From: Shewanella algae
Lineage (GTDB): Bacteria > Pseudomonadota > Gammaproteobacteria > Enterobacterales > Shewanellaceae
Assembly (NCBI RefSeq): GCF_009183365.2
Contig: NZ_CP068230.1
Coordinates: 3,563,001 to 3,627,000, forward strand
Reading direction: 5' to 3'
Length of the DNA stretch: 64,000 nucleotides
Position 1 is the first letter of the stretch, and the number at the start of each line of letters is the position of its first letter. The translations under genes were made by a program, and so were the position numbers. The notes under the pieces are model-generated. The model was not told where the DNA came from. It searched no databases and saw only the letters and a list, made by a program, of their open reading frames with translations. Of the stretch, positions 35,033-44,290 are shown one piece after another.

Positions 35033-38000
35033 TCCTGATTAGTCAAATAATAACGGTGATTCTCTAGCCCCAAAGCATAATACTGAGCGGCTATAGCGGG
35101 AGGAATTGTTGTCGCCAAGATAAGATTATTTTGTATATTCCATTTAGCCATCCATTTATCGTGGAATACGGAAAAGGCTCTAAAACCACCGACGTTTTCT
35201 GAAGACCATTGTAGTACAGGTGAATATTCCGACATCCAGTAATTCACATTAGAAGTGTCAAATATCACCCTGTTTTCCGCTGGTGACCAGTCAAAAAAGT
35301 CCATTCGAGGTTTAGCCAGTGAGCTTTTCAATACCTCAAGGTCTTTTGCATTGAGTGTTGACACATCCCGTCCCACAAGCCCACGCCTCACAGCATCAGA
35401 TCCTACCTTGACTTCTACCGACGTTCCAGTGTTGCTAACATTGGCATTTTCAACACCTGTACCCTCGAGCTTAATAACAGCGTTCTCCTTTGAGGTATTC
35501 CATGATGATTCATATCCTGAGTACTTATCCATAGCAATTTTCAAGCCTTGAGCTATAACCGCCAATTTAGCACCTTGACTACAATTCCCACCTGATGCGG
35601 CTCCTGCAGCACATCCTCCCAAAGCAACAACACCGATACGGTTGAATGCATCGCCAAAGCCACCAACACTCCCAAAGTTGGCGTATCCTCCTGCTGCTCC
35701 GGCTATCGCTCCGGAAAAAGCCCCCTTTAGTGCCCCTCTCAAACTACCGGTTGCAAGCGCTCCTCCAGCAAACCCTCCGGCTGCTCCCGCTATCGCACCG
35801 GTTGCGACGGCTCCGGCTGTTGTCAAAGATGCGGCACTGGTTGTAGTTGCTGCTGTCCCCCAAGTAGCCCCCCAACCAGCAACCCAACCCGATGCTGCGC
35901 CATATGTAACAACAGTCACAATAACGGCAACAATCGGTTTCCAGAATTTTTTGAAGAATTCTCCTATCTTCTTAAAGAAGAACCCACTCGGATCGGAATA
36001 ACTCATCGGGTTATTCAAAACATAACTATAACGGTTATAGCTTTGTGTATTGGTTGGCGCTTGGATATGCGGATCGGCCTGCAAGAAACGTCCTATGGTG
36101 GGGTCATAGATACGCCCATTCATATGGATAAGATTCAGGTTATCTATACCTTCATGCCCGGTATAACCTTTGGATGCAGCTGGCGCGATATAATCATTCA
36201 ACAGTGAATGGCTATAGGCGGCGGTTTGTTTACCCCAAGGGTCATAGGTAAACTGCTGCACCACATTACCGGACTTATTGGTAATCGTCGTGGTTGAGCC
36301 TTGATGATCTTTGTGCAGGTAAAACTCGTCAACAGTGTTATTACTACGCTTGGTTATCACCAAATTGCCGACATACAATTTTTGCTCGGTGAGTGCCGGT
36401 TTGTTGCCGCCGCTACGGGTGACTTTCTCATACCCCCCGACATATAAGGTGGTGAGATAGCTTGTCACTCCCGCTTCAACTTTAACGTCGTAACGCTCGA
36501 AGCGTTGCCGGTTGGCATCATACTTAAAGCGGGTTGATTCCCCACCTTGAGTAATGTTGGTGACCAAATCGTAAGAACTGTAAGTGAAACGGCGACTGCC
36601 ATCCTGGGTGATATTGCCATTATTGTCATAGGTCATGGTATGTGATGGCCCATCGGATATCAGGCAACTTGAACCATTGAGCACACCATTGGCCGGACAG
36701 GAATAGATCACTGCGGCACTGAGCTGACGGCGACAACTGCTACCGGAAACCGACCAACCACTTGGGCAACTCCAACTACTGGGGCTGGCTGTCTGGGTAC
36801 CTGTGCAGTTGGTTCCTGACAGCGCAGTTCCAGCAGGACAGGACCAGCTAGGCGCTGCAGTATAATTCTTGTTACAGACACTACCCGATAAGGTACTGCC
36901 GGCCGGGCATGACCAAGTGTTGTTTTGGGTCACTACTTTGTTGCAGCTACTGCCGGACAGGGTACTGCCTGCGGGACATGACCAGCCATTACTCTGGGTT
37001 TGCAATTTGGTGCAGCTGGAGCCTGAAAGCGTACTTCCTGTTGGACAGGTATAGGTATAATTCGCCAGCTCTGTTTTCTTACACTGCTCTCCACCAGGCC
37101 ACACATTGTTATAACCCGAAGGGCATTTCCAATCACAGACTTGGGCACGGGTACTGAACTCAGGGATAGTACTCTTGGGGTCTCTACCTCCTCCACCACT
37201 TCCCGTACATACCCATTTAGCCCAGGTAGTACTGGTTTGAGTACACTTATCTTGTGCACTGGAATAGCTATAACCAGCCGGACAAGTCTTGGCAGCACTG
37301 GAAACCACCTTCTTCTCACAGCGTTTAGCACTGCTGTTGTAGGTGTATCCGGCTGAGCAGGTTGCGGTTGCCTGTGATGTCACAGTCTTCTGGCAGGTAC
37401 TGCCATTCCAGTTGTAACCCGCAGCACAAACGGCGGTTGCCGGACTGGATACTGTTTTAAGGCATTGACTACCACTCCAGGAATAACCTGCCTGACAAAC
37501 AGGAGTCGCAGGCGATGAGATGGCTTTCTGGCAGTTGCTGCCATTCCAGCTATAGCCGACAGGGCATACCGCAGTGGCCGCTCTTGTCTCCGTTTTGAGG
37601 CAACTGGTTTTGCTGCTGTTGAAAGCATAACCTGCCGGGCAGGATTTGCTGGCCGCAATTGTACTTGTGTTGGCAATGGAGGCCAGACGATAGGGGTTGG
37701 CGCTATCGTAGCGGTAATCACCAACACCGGTTTTAAAGGTGATATTGCCCAAATCGTCATATTGCATCTCATGGGTGGCTTTAAAGTCTGATGGCAGACT
37801 CGTACCACCGGAGTGGATGCTGACGGTACGTTCATACAAGCGATACAAATCATCATAGTGATAGTTTTCGCTGAATGTGGCCGGAGCCGAAGACAGGCTG
37901 TGCTGCCGGTACTCCAGGTTACCCACGGTATCAAAACGATAGTCAAGCTGATGGGCTGTTACTCCAGCAGTGGTCAAATTGATACCGCTAACCCAGCCAG

Positions 38001-41000
38001 TGGTTGCATCAAAAACGGTTGATTCCTGGGCACCATTACCATAACGCACCTGCTCCACCTGACCTCGGGCATTCATTTCGGTGATAGTTTGATATGCCTT
38101 ACCTGTTTGTTGGTCGGTACGCTTGAAAAGGTATCCCTGAGCGTTGTAGTGGTTGACAACCGTCAGCAAGTTATTGGGGTATGTCTGAGTCGCCGCTCTG
38201 CCATGGCTGTCATAGCTAAAGCGATGCTCATAGCTACTACCTGCTATGCTTGTCTTGCTGCTGGCCAACCGGCCGGCACTGTCATACCCGCTCTGCTTGC
38301 TGTGTACCCAGCCGGTTTGAGAGCAATTGGACACAACGGTGTCGAAACGGGTTTCCGTAATAAGTAAACCGGCAGTTTTGCTGCCTTTGTTACCATAGGT
38401 CCAGCAAGAGGTGCCATCTGGCTCAGTTTGCCTGACTTTACGCCCTAGAATGTCATAGTAGATAAAGCTGGATTGGGATTTACCATTGGTCTGTGACAGC
38501 ATTTCGCCAAAGGCGTTATAAGTGTAGCGCCACTGTCCCTTATCAATGTCCTTGGTGCTGATTTTGCGGCCGTAGGCATCATAGCTTGCCTCGGTGCGCA
38601 GCAGCTCTTGTCCCGAGGCTGAGGTGATAAAACTTTTCACCAGCTTGCCACTGGCATCATAGACAAACTCCAGTTCGTTGCCGATATCATCAACAACTTT
38701 AAATTGCTCACCCATGGCATTGGAGATAGCACGCTTTTGCTTGCCATTGGGGTCTATCGTCAGCGTCTCAAATCCCAGATATTGAATACTGGAAACGCCG
38801 CCGTTGGGATTGGTTTGGTTGATGACCCGACCAAAGTGGTCGTACTCTATTTCGGTGTAATAGGCACTGATACCGGCAAAAGCGGGTTCATATTGTCTGA
38901 CAGGCCTTCCCTGCGCATCGTAGCTAGTTGCAGTAACAATCCATTGCCCATCAAAACCCTGCTTCTGCTTACCGACTTCACGGCCATATTTATCTGTGAT
39001 GACTTTGGATTGAGGCGCACCGGCCTTGGTCTTGGTGGTAACCAAATGGCCATGACTGAGAGGTGAACACCCGGCATCACAGGTGGCATACTGATAGCTT
39101 GTTGGAACACCATCCGGAGTGACTTCCCGCACCAGCCTTCCCCACTTGTCATGGTCTTTGGTCAGTTTGCGACCATTGGCATCAGTCACGGTAATTTGAG
39201 TGATTTTACCCGTTACCTGGTCTGCCGACTGACCATTGTAGGTATAGGTGCTGCTGTCGCCTGCCGCGTTGGTCACTGTCTTGAGCAGACGCCCTCTGGC
39301 ATCGAATAAATAGCTCATCTGTCTCGACTGCTGGGTGTTGCCGGCGGCATCTACGCCTCCGGTGACCCGCTCGGTCAGGGTGTTGCCGTAAATGTCATAG
39401 GTTTTGCCGGTAGTCAATTTGTAGCGATTGTCATTTGGCGATACCGTTGAGTTCATCAGCAAACCGTTATCGTAATAGCTGAATGCGCTCTCGGTCACTA
39501 TCGCCTGAACCTGCTCTCGCTGATTAAAGCGTGATTTAGTCACCCTGGTATGACTCAGCCGCCCCTTGGCTTCGCCGCCACCTTGACCGTCATACTGGTT
39601 AACCGTCTCGACCCTTGAAACCAATTGATTGGCCTCAAGGTCAGTTACATCCGCTTTAATGGCAATAGCATTTCCCCAGTCGTCGAACTGAGTCTGGGTG
39701 TTTGTCTGCGTTAACTCCCTTACCACCCCATCGCTGCCATATTGCGAGGTGCGCTCCACTACGTTTTCTTCAACCCGGCGATAAATGCCGTCATTGCCTC
39801 GCTGAAAGCTGTATTCATTGATTGCCGAGTACAATGTTTTTCCCTGATAGGTTTGTTTGGTTGCCAGGGGCAAACCTATTTGCGGGAACAACTGATGATA
39901 GATAGTCTCGGTCACCACCTGAGTCTGATTGTCTATGGTGCGTAATAACTCAAACCCGGCCGGGCCACGCCCCAAACGGTTTATCAGCAAGCCGCCATAC
40001 TCATAGTTAACGGAAACCTGGCTGCCATCCCCGGTTTCGGTGGCAACTTGCTTGACGACTTTTTGCGGCGGAATAAGGGAGAAGTTACGACTGTTGTCCA
40101 GATAACTGGATACCTGAGTCTTATAGACACTGTATTCGCCAGCAGACTTTTCCGTCAGCGGCGCGTAAGTCACCCTGGTCTTGACTCCAAATCCGTCGGT
40201 AATCCCCTTGATGGTATTGTGATATGCATGGCTCTTATGGGTTAACCTTTGCCATTGACCGTCTCGAAAATAGACAATATCCAGCTTTCCACGACCATCA
40301 ATATCCGCGAAATTCAATGGTTGATCGGACAGGTCATTGATTGCGCCATAAGTGGTCCATGAAGTTAACTCGGGGTTGGAGTGATACACCAACGCCTGAG
40401 ACGAGGTATGCTGAACCACTATTTCGGCTCTACCATCACCCACGATATCGATAAAATAGGTTTTGTACTTCTGAGCATCGGAAGTGGTAATGCCCGTATC
40501 GATTCGAGGCAAGAAACCATTGCCATCTGACAGTTGAATAAACCATTTATTATTATGGACATAGGCAATATCCGACAAGCCATCACCATTGAAATCGGCA
40601 CTGCGTAAGGTATTGGCGATATTGAGGTAATTGTGCTGCCCACGATAGATTTTTTGATGCCGGCGATAACTGGAGCCAGTAGAGACATAAAGGTTCCAAT
40701 ACTCGTAATCACTGACAGACCAAGTACCTCTGATGTCCATCCGGCATTCGTTTTCGGTCACACCAGAAATCACTTTGCCGCTACCGGAGATACACACAGC
40801 TTCCCGCTCTCTAACCTCCAACATAAAGTCGGTGAGTCCATCACCGTTGATATCCATAAAGGAGCTGCCAAAACCTCGACTGGAATGCCACTGGTGAACG
40901 CTGGTGTTGTGCCCAACTTCAGTACTGGGGAAGCTATAAAGACTTTGCGCCGCAGCAAAACTTCCATTTCCCAAGTTGCGATACCACTTGATGGCGCCAC

Positions 41001-42477
41001 CATCAATGAAGATGATGTCCTCCAATGCATCACCATTGACATCGGCAACCAGCGCCTTACCTTCAAGCCCGATAGCCTTAAGCCCCAAATCCTTGAGCGT
41101 GTAATTCACCACACGCTCAATATCCTCACATAGTTGAGTACCGCCGCCATTAGGCTCACACACTGTGTGCTGATAGCTGGAGGGTTTAAAGGACAGAATT
41201 TGCCAATTGGCGGTTTCACTGTTGGCCACCAGCAAGTCTCGCTGGCCATCACCATCATAGTCTATAGTTTGGGCATAAGCCGCCTTACCGGCACCGGTCG
41301 AGGCCATCGCCTGTTCAATACCCGACTGAATACCACGCTTGTACCAACGCCCGTCCCGTACATAAACGATATCTGATAAACCGTCACCGTCCATATCAAA
41401 AAACTTGGCGGTGTCGTTGTTACCGGACGGAATACTCAACGCCCGTCTGCCGGAAAAGGGCTGATAAGCAGGGCCAGCAGACGCACTCGCCTGTCTGTCC
41501 CACTCAAAGGTTATCGGTGTACTGCAGTCGGTTTGGGTTTGACCAATACAGGCTTTAACCTGCTCAAGGTAATCATGCTTATCACTGGAAGTCGCCTTGT
41601 GATACGTCAGGTAATAGGTTTTGTCGACTTCGTCATCCAGCCTCACCTCAATCTTTTGCAGTTGCTGCTTTATCGCAACAGAGGTGCCATAGGAATAACC
41701 ATACTTAGGGTAACTGAGGGGGGTATAGATAAATCTGACCTGATTATAGGGAGCCTCACCATTGCTGTGCCCGGCATAATCGATGCTTTTCAGGTATTGC
41801 TCACCAGCGGTGTTTTCATAGTGATAACTAATGTAGTTACCTACGGAGTCCTCAATGGCCTTCAGACTCCAATGATAAATCACATCACTGTTGTTTTGAG
41901 ATACGGACCGATAACCATCTCCGGATGATGAGGTGCCATTCACATCCAGAAACTGCTTCCCGGAAACCTCATCCACATCGCCATAGAAATAGGTGTCTCC
42001 CGATTTGGTTTCAACCTTGAAGGCCGCTGGACCGCCGCCAGGCGCCTGGCCAATCACAGTCACCACAGAGGCATCATCCAGCTCCTTACGGTACTCGGCG
42101 CCATTTAGACTATGGGTTCCGGCGGTTAAAACCAGACGAGCACCGTCAAGGCAGTAACTGTCCTTGTTGGTAAGCTCTACACCTTGTAAATAGCCATCCT
42201 GTTCAATGGTTTTTGGGCAGCGGCTGATGGCGGAAAGCCCTTGAAGCCCCCACCCCAATCCCATAATGGTTTCTCCGCCACCTGATGAATAACTCAGCTC
42301 TACGGCGGGCTTTAACTTGCCTCTGGCTGCGGGTGTATCTATGGGGATGGTATATGTTGCCGCACCTTGCTCACTAACCCGAAAAGAGCCACTTAAAGGG
42401 ACGCTGGATGAAGCAAATACATTGTTTTGGGTAGCAATAGAGAGCAAAAAAAGGGAAATGGGGAGCCCGTACTTCAT
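35029..42477 (-). CDS. Giant secreted SpvB/RHS-repeat protein with Cys-rich insert
   Basis: 2482 residues from the ATG at 42477, preceded by GGAG at 8 bases. Order: Sec signal (about 1-23); SpvB-type domain (about 30-330, with LSYSSGGGETIMGLGWGLQGL); five to seven FG-GAP/VCBS repeats with DxDGDG calcium loops (about 355-735); TcB-like middle region; YD/RHS repeats. A 326-residue insert of about 14 cysteine-rich units (1613-1938) interrupts the RHS shell. The RHS core ends with GRFLQADPHIQ...NRYSYVLNNPMSYSDPSG (Asp 2162). The last 320 residues are a hydrophobic Gly/Ala-rich stretch and a 170-residue tip that I cannot assign. RHS shells enclose and release a C-terminal effector. Confidence 0.9.
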   Translation of the reverse strand: MKYGLPISLFLLSIATQNNVFASSSVPLSGSFRVSEQGAATYTIPIDTPAARGKLKPAVELSYSSGGGETIMGLGWGLQGLSAISRCPKTIEQDGYLQGVELTNKDSYCLDGARLVLTAGTHSLNGAEYRKELDDASVVTVIGQAPGGGPAAFKVETKSGDTYFYGDVDEVSGKQFLDVNGTSSSGDGYRSVSQNNSDVIYHWSLKAIEDSVGNYISYHYENTAGEQYLKSIDYAGHSNGEAPYNQVRFIYTPLSYPKYGYSYGTSVAIKQQLQKIEVRLDDEVDKTYYLTYHKATSSDKHDYLEQVKACIGQTQTDCSTPITFEWDRQASASAGPAYQPFSGRRALSIPSGNNDTAKFFDMDGDGLSDIVYVRDGRWYKRGIQSGIEQAMASTGAGKAAYAQTIDYDGDGQRDLLVANSETANWQILSFKPSSYQHTVCEPNGGGTQLCEDIERVVNYTLKDLGLKAIGLEGKALVADVNGDALEDIIFIDGGAIKWYRNLGNGSFAAAQSLYSFPSTEVGHNTSVHQWHSSRGFGSSFMDINGDGLTDFMLEVREREAVCISGSGKVISGVTENECRMDIRGTWSVSDYEYWNLYVSTGSSYRRHQKIYRGQHNYLNIANTLRSADFNGDGLSDIAYVHNNKWFIQLSDGNGFLPRIDTGITTSDAQKYKTYFIDIVGDGRAEIVVQHTSSQALVYHSNPELTSWTTYGAINDLSDQPLNFADIDGRGKLDIVYFRDGQWQRLTHKSHAYHNTIKGITDGFGVKTRVTYAPLTEKSAGEYSVYKTQVSSYLDNSRNFSLIPPQKVVKQVATETGDGSQVSVNYEYGGLLINRLGRGPAGFELLRTIDNQTQVVTETIYHQLFPQIGLPLATKQTYQGKTLYSAINEYSFQRGNDGIYRRVEENVVERTSQYGSDGVVRELTQTNTQTQFDDWGNAIAIKADVTDLEANQLVSRVETVNQYDGQGGGEAKGRLSHTRVTKSRFNQREQVQAIVTESAFSYYDNGLLMNSTVSPNDNRYKLTTGKTYDIYGNTLTERVTGGVDAAGNTQQSRQMSYLFDARGRLLKTVTNAAGDSSTYTYNGQSADQVTGKITQITVTDANGRKLTKDHDKWGRLVREVTPDGVPTSYQYATCDAGCSPLSHGHLVTTKTKAGAPQSKVITDKYGREVGKQKQGFDGQWIVTATSYDAQGRPVRQYEPAFAGISAYYTEIEYDHFGRVINQTNPNGGVSSIQYLGFETLTIDPNGKQKRAISNAMGEQFKVVDDIGNELEFVYDASGKLVKSFITSASGQELLRTEASYDAYGRKISTKDIDKGQWRYTYNAFGEMLSQTNGKSQSSFIYYDILGRKVRQTEPDGTSCWTYGNKGSKTAGLLITETRFDTVVSNCSQTGWVHSKQSGYDSAGRLASSKTSIAGSSYEHRFSYDSHGRAATQTYPNNLLTVVNHYNAQGYLFKRTDQQTGKAYQTITEMNARGQVEQVRYGNGAQESTVFDATTGWVSGINLTTAGVTAHQLDYRFDTVGNLEYRQHSLSSAPATFSENYHYDDLYRLYERTVSIHSGGTSLPSDFKATHEMQYDDLGNITFKTGVGDYRYDSANPYRLASIANTSTIAASKSCPAGYAFNSSKTSCLKTETRAATAVCPVGYSWNGSNCQKAISSPATPVCQAGYSWSGSQCLKTVSSPATAVCAAGYNWNGSTCQKTVTSQATATCSAGYTYNSSAKRCEKKVVSSAAKTCPAGYSYSSAQDKCTQTSTTWAKWVCTGSGGGGRDPKSTIPEFSTRAQVCDWKCPSGYNNVWPGGEQCKKTELANYTYTCPTGSTLSGSSCTKLQTQSNGWSCPAGSTLSGSSCNKVVTQNNTWSCPAGSTLSGSVCNKNYTAAPSWSCPAGTALSGTNCTGTQTASPSSWSCPSGWSVSGSSCRRQLSAAVIYSCPANGVLNGSSCLISDGPSHTMTYDNNGNITQDGSRRFTYSSYDLVTNITQGGESTRFKYDANRQRFERYDVKVEAGVTSYLTTLYVGGYEKVTRSGGNKPALTEQKLYVGNLVITKRSNNTVDEFYLHKDHQGSTTTITNKSGNVVQQFTYDPWGKQTAAYSHSLLNDYIAPAASKGYTGHEGIDNLNLIHMNGRIYDPTIGRFLQADPHIQAPTNTQSYNRYSYVLNNPMSYSDPSGFFFKKIGEFFKKFWKPIVAVIVTVVTYGAASGWVAGWGATWGTAATTTSAASLTTAGAVATGAIAGAAGGFAGGALATGSLRGALKGAFSGAIAGAAGGYANFGSVGGFGDAFNRIGVVALGGCAAGAASGGNCSQGAKLAVIAQGLKIAMDKYSGYESSWNTSKENAVIKLEGTGVENANVSNTGTSVEVKVGSDAVRRGLVGRDVSTLNAKDLEVLKSSLAKPRMDFFDWSPAENRVIFDTSNVNYWMSEYSPVLQWSSENVGGFRAFSVFHDKWMAKWNIQNNLILATTIPPAIAAQYYALGLENHRYYLTNQE
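36664..37641 (-). repeat. About 14 tandem units of a Cys-rich repeat inside the RHS gene
   Basis: Units of about 23 residues (69 bp), each with two cysteines. The first six follow CxAGYxWNGSxC, the last six CPAGSTLSGSSC, with two irregular units between. Units in each half are closer to each other than to the other half, which suggests expansion by duplication in two rounds. All units are in frame. Confidence 0.9.
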
Positions 42478-42486
42478 ATAAAACAC

Positions 42487-43059
42487 TCCATGTTTTAATT
42501 ATTATCAATAGTCCCAAAAAAAACGGGTTAAGCCAACTTAAAGCAAACTTTTTGTTATCCAAACAACCTACCACAAAAAACTAAACATTAAAATAATTAA
42601 CTTTTACATTACCAATCTTCAGGTGTTACTCAGAAAGCTCAAAGAGTTAAGAAGGATACAAACAGAAACACTCACCAAGAAAAAGCGAAAATTCAAAGAA
42701 TATTTCCCATCAAGCAAGTTAAATGCTTCTTATAAAACCATCACCACATCAAATCGATTTAAAACTTATTACAAAGATCTCAAAACGTAACTAAGTAGAG
42801 CCCATTCACTCTAATATAGAAATCTATTAAAAATAGATTTTGGTTTTTTTAGAATTTGAAATTCGCAGAAATTCAACAGAAAGCTTGTATCGAGCTTATA
42901 ATTACGTATATACAGTAAGACTTACACTGCGACAGTGGCAAGGTATCGCCAGCTATGCTTGTGAGTCGGAATACGCTGAAAACCTACTATAAAGAGCCCA
43001 TATGGAACAGAAATGGAGCTTGTTTATCCCCTCGCTGAGTGCAAACCATCAATTGGGGA
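42487..43059. other. AT-rich gene-free stretch at the island edge
   Basis: No gene. It holds the RHS 5' leader (minus strand). It also holds a plus-oriented terminator-like hairpin: AAATCTATT (42820-42828) pairs perfectly with AATAGATTT (42832-42840) and is followed by TGGTTTTTTT. Since no plus-strand gene precedes it, it may be a leftover of lost DNA. The island boundary probably falls here, but no copy of the tRNA end was found. Confidence 0.5.
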
Positions 43060-44136
43060 TTAGAAAGCCAGATCCAACTGCAGCAGAGCTTCCTCTGCCG
43101 GTGAGTGGCTGTCATCCTGGCTGACCAGCCCGGCAGCCACCCCCAGCAGACGGATGCCTCGGCCGTTGGCTCTTTGCAATGCCTGGGTCAGCAAGTCATC
43201 CAGCAGGCGCACAGATAACTCACTCGAGCGGGTTTCTATAGTGGTCTGTTTAAAGTCACTGAACTTGAGTTTGACCACCAGCTTATGAATTTGCCTGTCT
43301 TTGGCTCCGCGCTCCAGGCGGCGGGCCAACTCCTGCACCAACTGTGGCATGACCTGGCGACACTGGGCCAGGGTATGAATATCCTCTGCCAGCGTGGTTT
43401 CTACCCCAACAGACTTGCGCTCTCGGTTGATGGTCAGTTCACGCTCGTCTATCCCCTGAGCCCTTTCATAAAGTAAGGTTCCGAACTTCCCAAACCGCTG
43501 TTGCAACATGGCCAGCGGCACCTTTTGCACATCCGCGCAGGTATGCAGCCCCATATCGGCCAGCTTCTGGGCGGTGACCTTACCGACGCCGGGGATCTTG
43601 ATAAGCGGCAGGTTTTTTACAAACTCAGGCAGTGCCTGTGGCGTGACCACATACTGGCCGTTGGGCTTGTTGAGATCCGATGCCACCTTGGCGAGAAACT
43701 TGACCGGGGCGATACCTGCCGAAGCCGTCAGGCCGGTTTCCGCCAGGATATCGGCGCGAATAGCTTCGGCAATTAGGGTGGCCGAGCCTTGGTATAACGA
43801 GCTATCGGATACATCCAGGTAGGCTTCATCCAGCGACAGAGGTTCAATCAGTGAGGTATAGCGGGCGAAGATGGCCCGGATCTCTGCCGAGACTTCCTTA
43901 TAGACAGACATGCGCCCGGGGATCAGCAGCAGATCCGGGCAAAGCTTTAACGCATAGGCCGAGGCCATGGCAGAGCGAACGCCGAATTTACGCGCCTCAT
44001 AATTGCAGGTGCTTATCACCCCGCGTCTGTCACTGCTGCCGCCGACGGCCAGAGGTCGGCCACGATATTCTGGAAAATCACGCATCTCCACTGCGGCAAA
44101 ATAGCAGTCCATGTCGATATGTATGATCTTTCTCAA
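43060..44136 (-). CDS. dinB: DNA polymerase IV
   Basis: Y-family translesion polymerase, 358 residues. The start is a TTG at 44136, giving the family start (M)RKIIHIDMDCYFAAVE. The longer frame to 44247 reads through the promoter and LexA site and is rejected. Catalytic residues appear in IDMDCYFA and SLDEAYLDVS. The steric and template-contact region CNYEARKFGVRSAM and the helix-hairpin-helix IPGVGKVTAQKLADMG are present. The little-finger domain ends the protein. A perfect LexA half-site pair upstream indicates SOS control. Confidence 0.95.
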   Translation of the reverse strand: MRKIIHIDMDCYFAAVEMRDFPEYRGRPLAVGGSSDRRGVISTCNYEARKFGVRSAMASAYALKLCPDLLLIPGRMSVYKEVSAEIRAIFARYTSLIEPLSLDEAYLDVSDSSLYQGSATLIAEAIRADILAETGLTASAGIAPVKFLAKVASDLNKPNGQYVVTPQALPEFVKNLPLIKIPGVGKVTAQKLADMGLHTCADVQKVPLAMLQQRFGKFGTLLYERAQGIDERELTINRERKSVGVETTLAEDIHTLAQCRQVMPQLVQELARRLERGAKDRQIHKLVVKLKFSDFKQTTIETRSSELSVRLLDDLLTQALQRANGRGIRLLGVAAGLVSQDDSHSPAEEALLQLDLAF

Positions 44137-44188
44137 GCTTGCTTTCCGGATCTCAAAGGGCTCGGTCGAGCCGGACACAAACAGAGTA

Positions 44189-44204
44189 CTGTATAAAAAC
44201 ACAG
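44189..44204 (-). promoter_or_regulatory. LexA (SOS) box of dinB
   Basis: CTGTATAAAAACACAG fits CTGT-N8-ACAG exactly. It ends 53 bp upstream of the TTG start of dinB and overlaps a minus-strand -10 like TATACA. Confidence 0.85.
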
Positions 44205-44245
44205 TTAACAAGCCAAGATAACGAAAAAGTAGATCAATCGAGAGC

Positions 44246-44271
44246 AAAAAAGGAGAGCCAAGGCTCTCCTT
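44246..44271 (-). terminator. Terminator of the chemoreceptor gene
   Basis: AGGAGAGCC pairs perfectly with GGCTCTCCT; the minus strand reads into T5 or more. It lies 20 bp beyond the stop of the gene at 44291. Confidence 0.9.
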
Positions 44272-44290
44272 AATAGATTTAAAGCTCGTC

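Noticed and set aside
36869..37356. Plus-strand reading frames across the Cys-rich repeat region
   Set aside because: They are mirror frames of the repeat codons of the RHS gene and lack starts with ribosome sites.
36660..37660. Regular repeats here could suggest a CRISPR array
   Set aside because: The units are about 69 bp, degenerate, in frame and code for a Cys-rich protein repeat. There are no short exact repeats with unique spacers.
31572..43059. A prophage or integrative conjugative element
   Set aside because: No integrase, phage structural, replication or conjugation gene is visible.
42900..43060. Direct repeat of the tRNA-Ile2 3' end as an attachment site
   Set aside because: No copy of the T-arm or acceptor sequence was found near the right side of the island.
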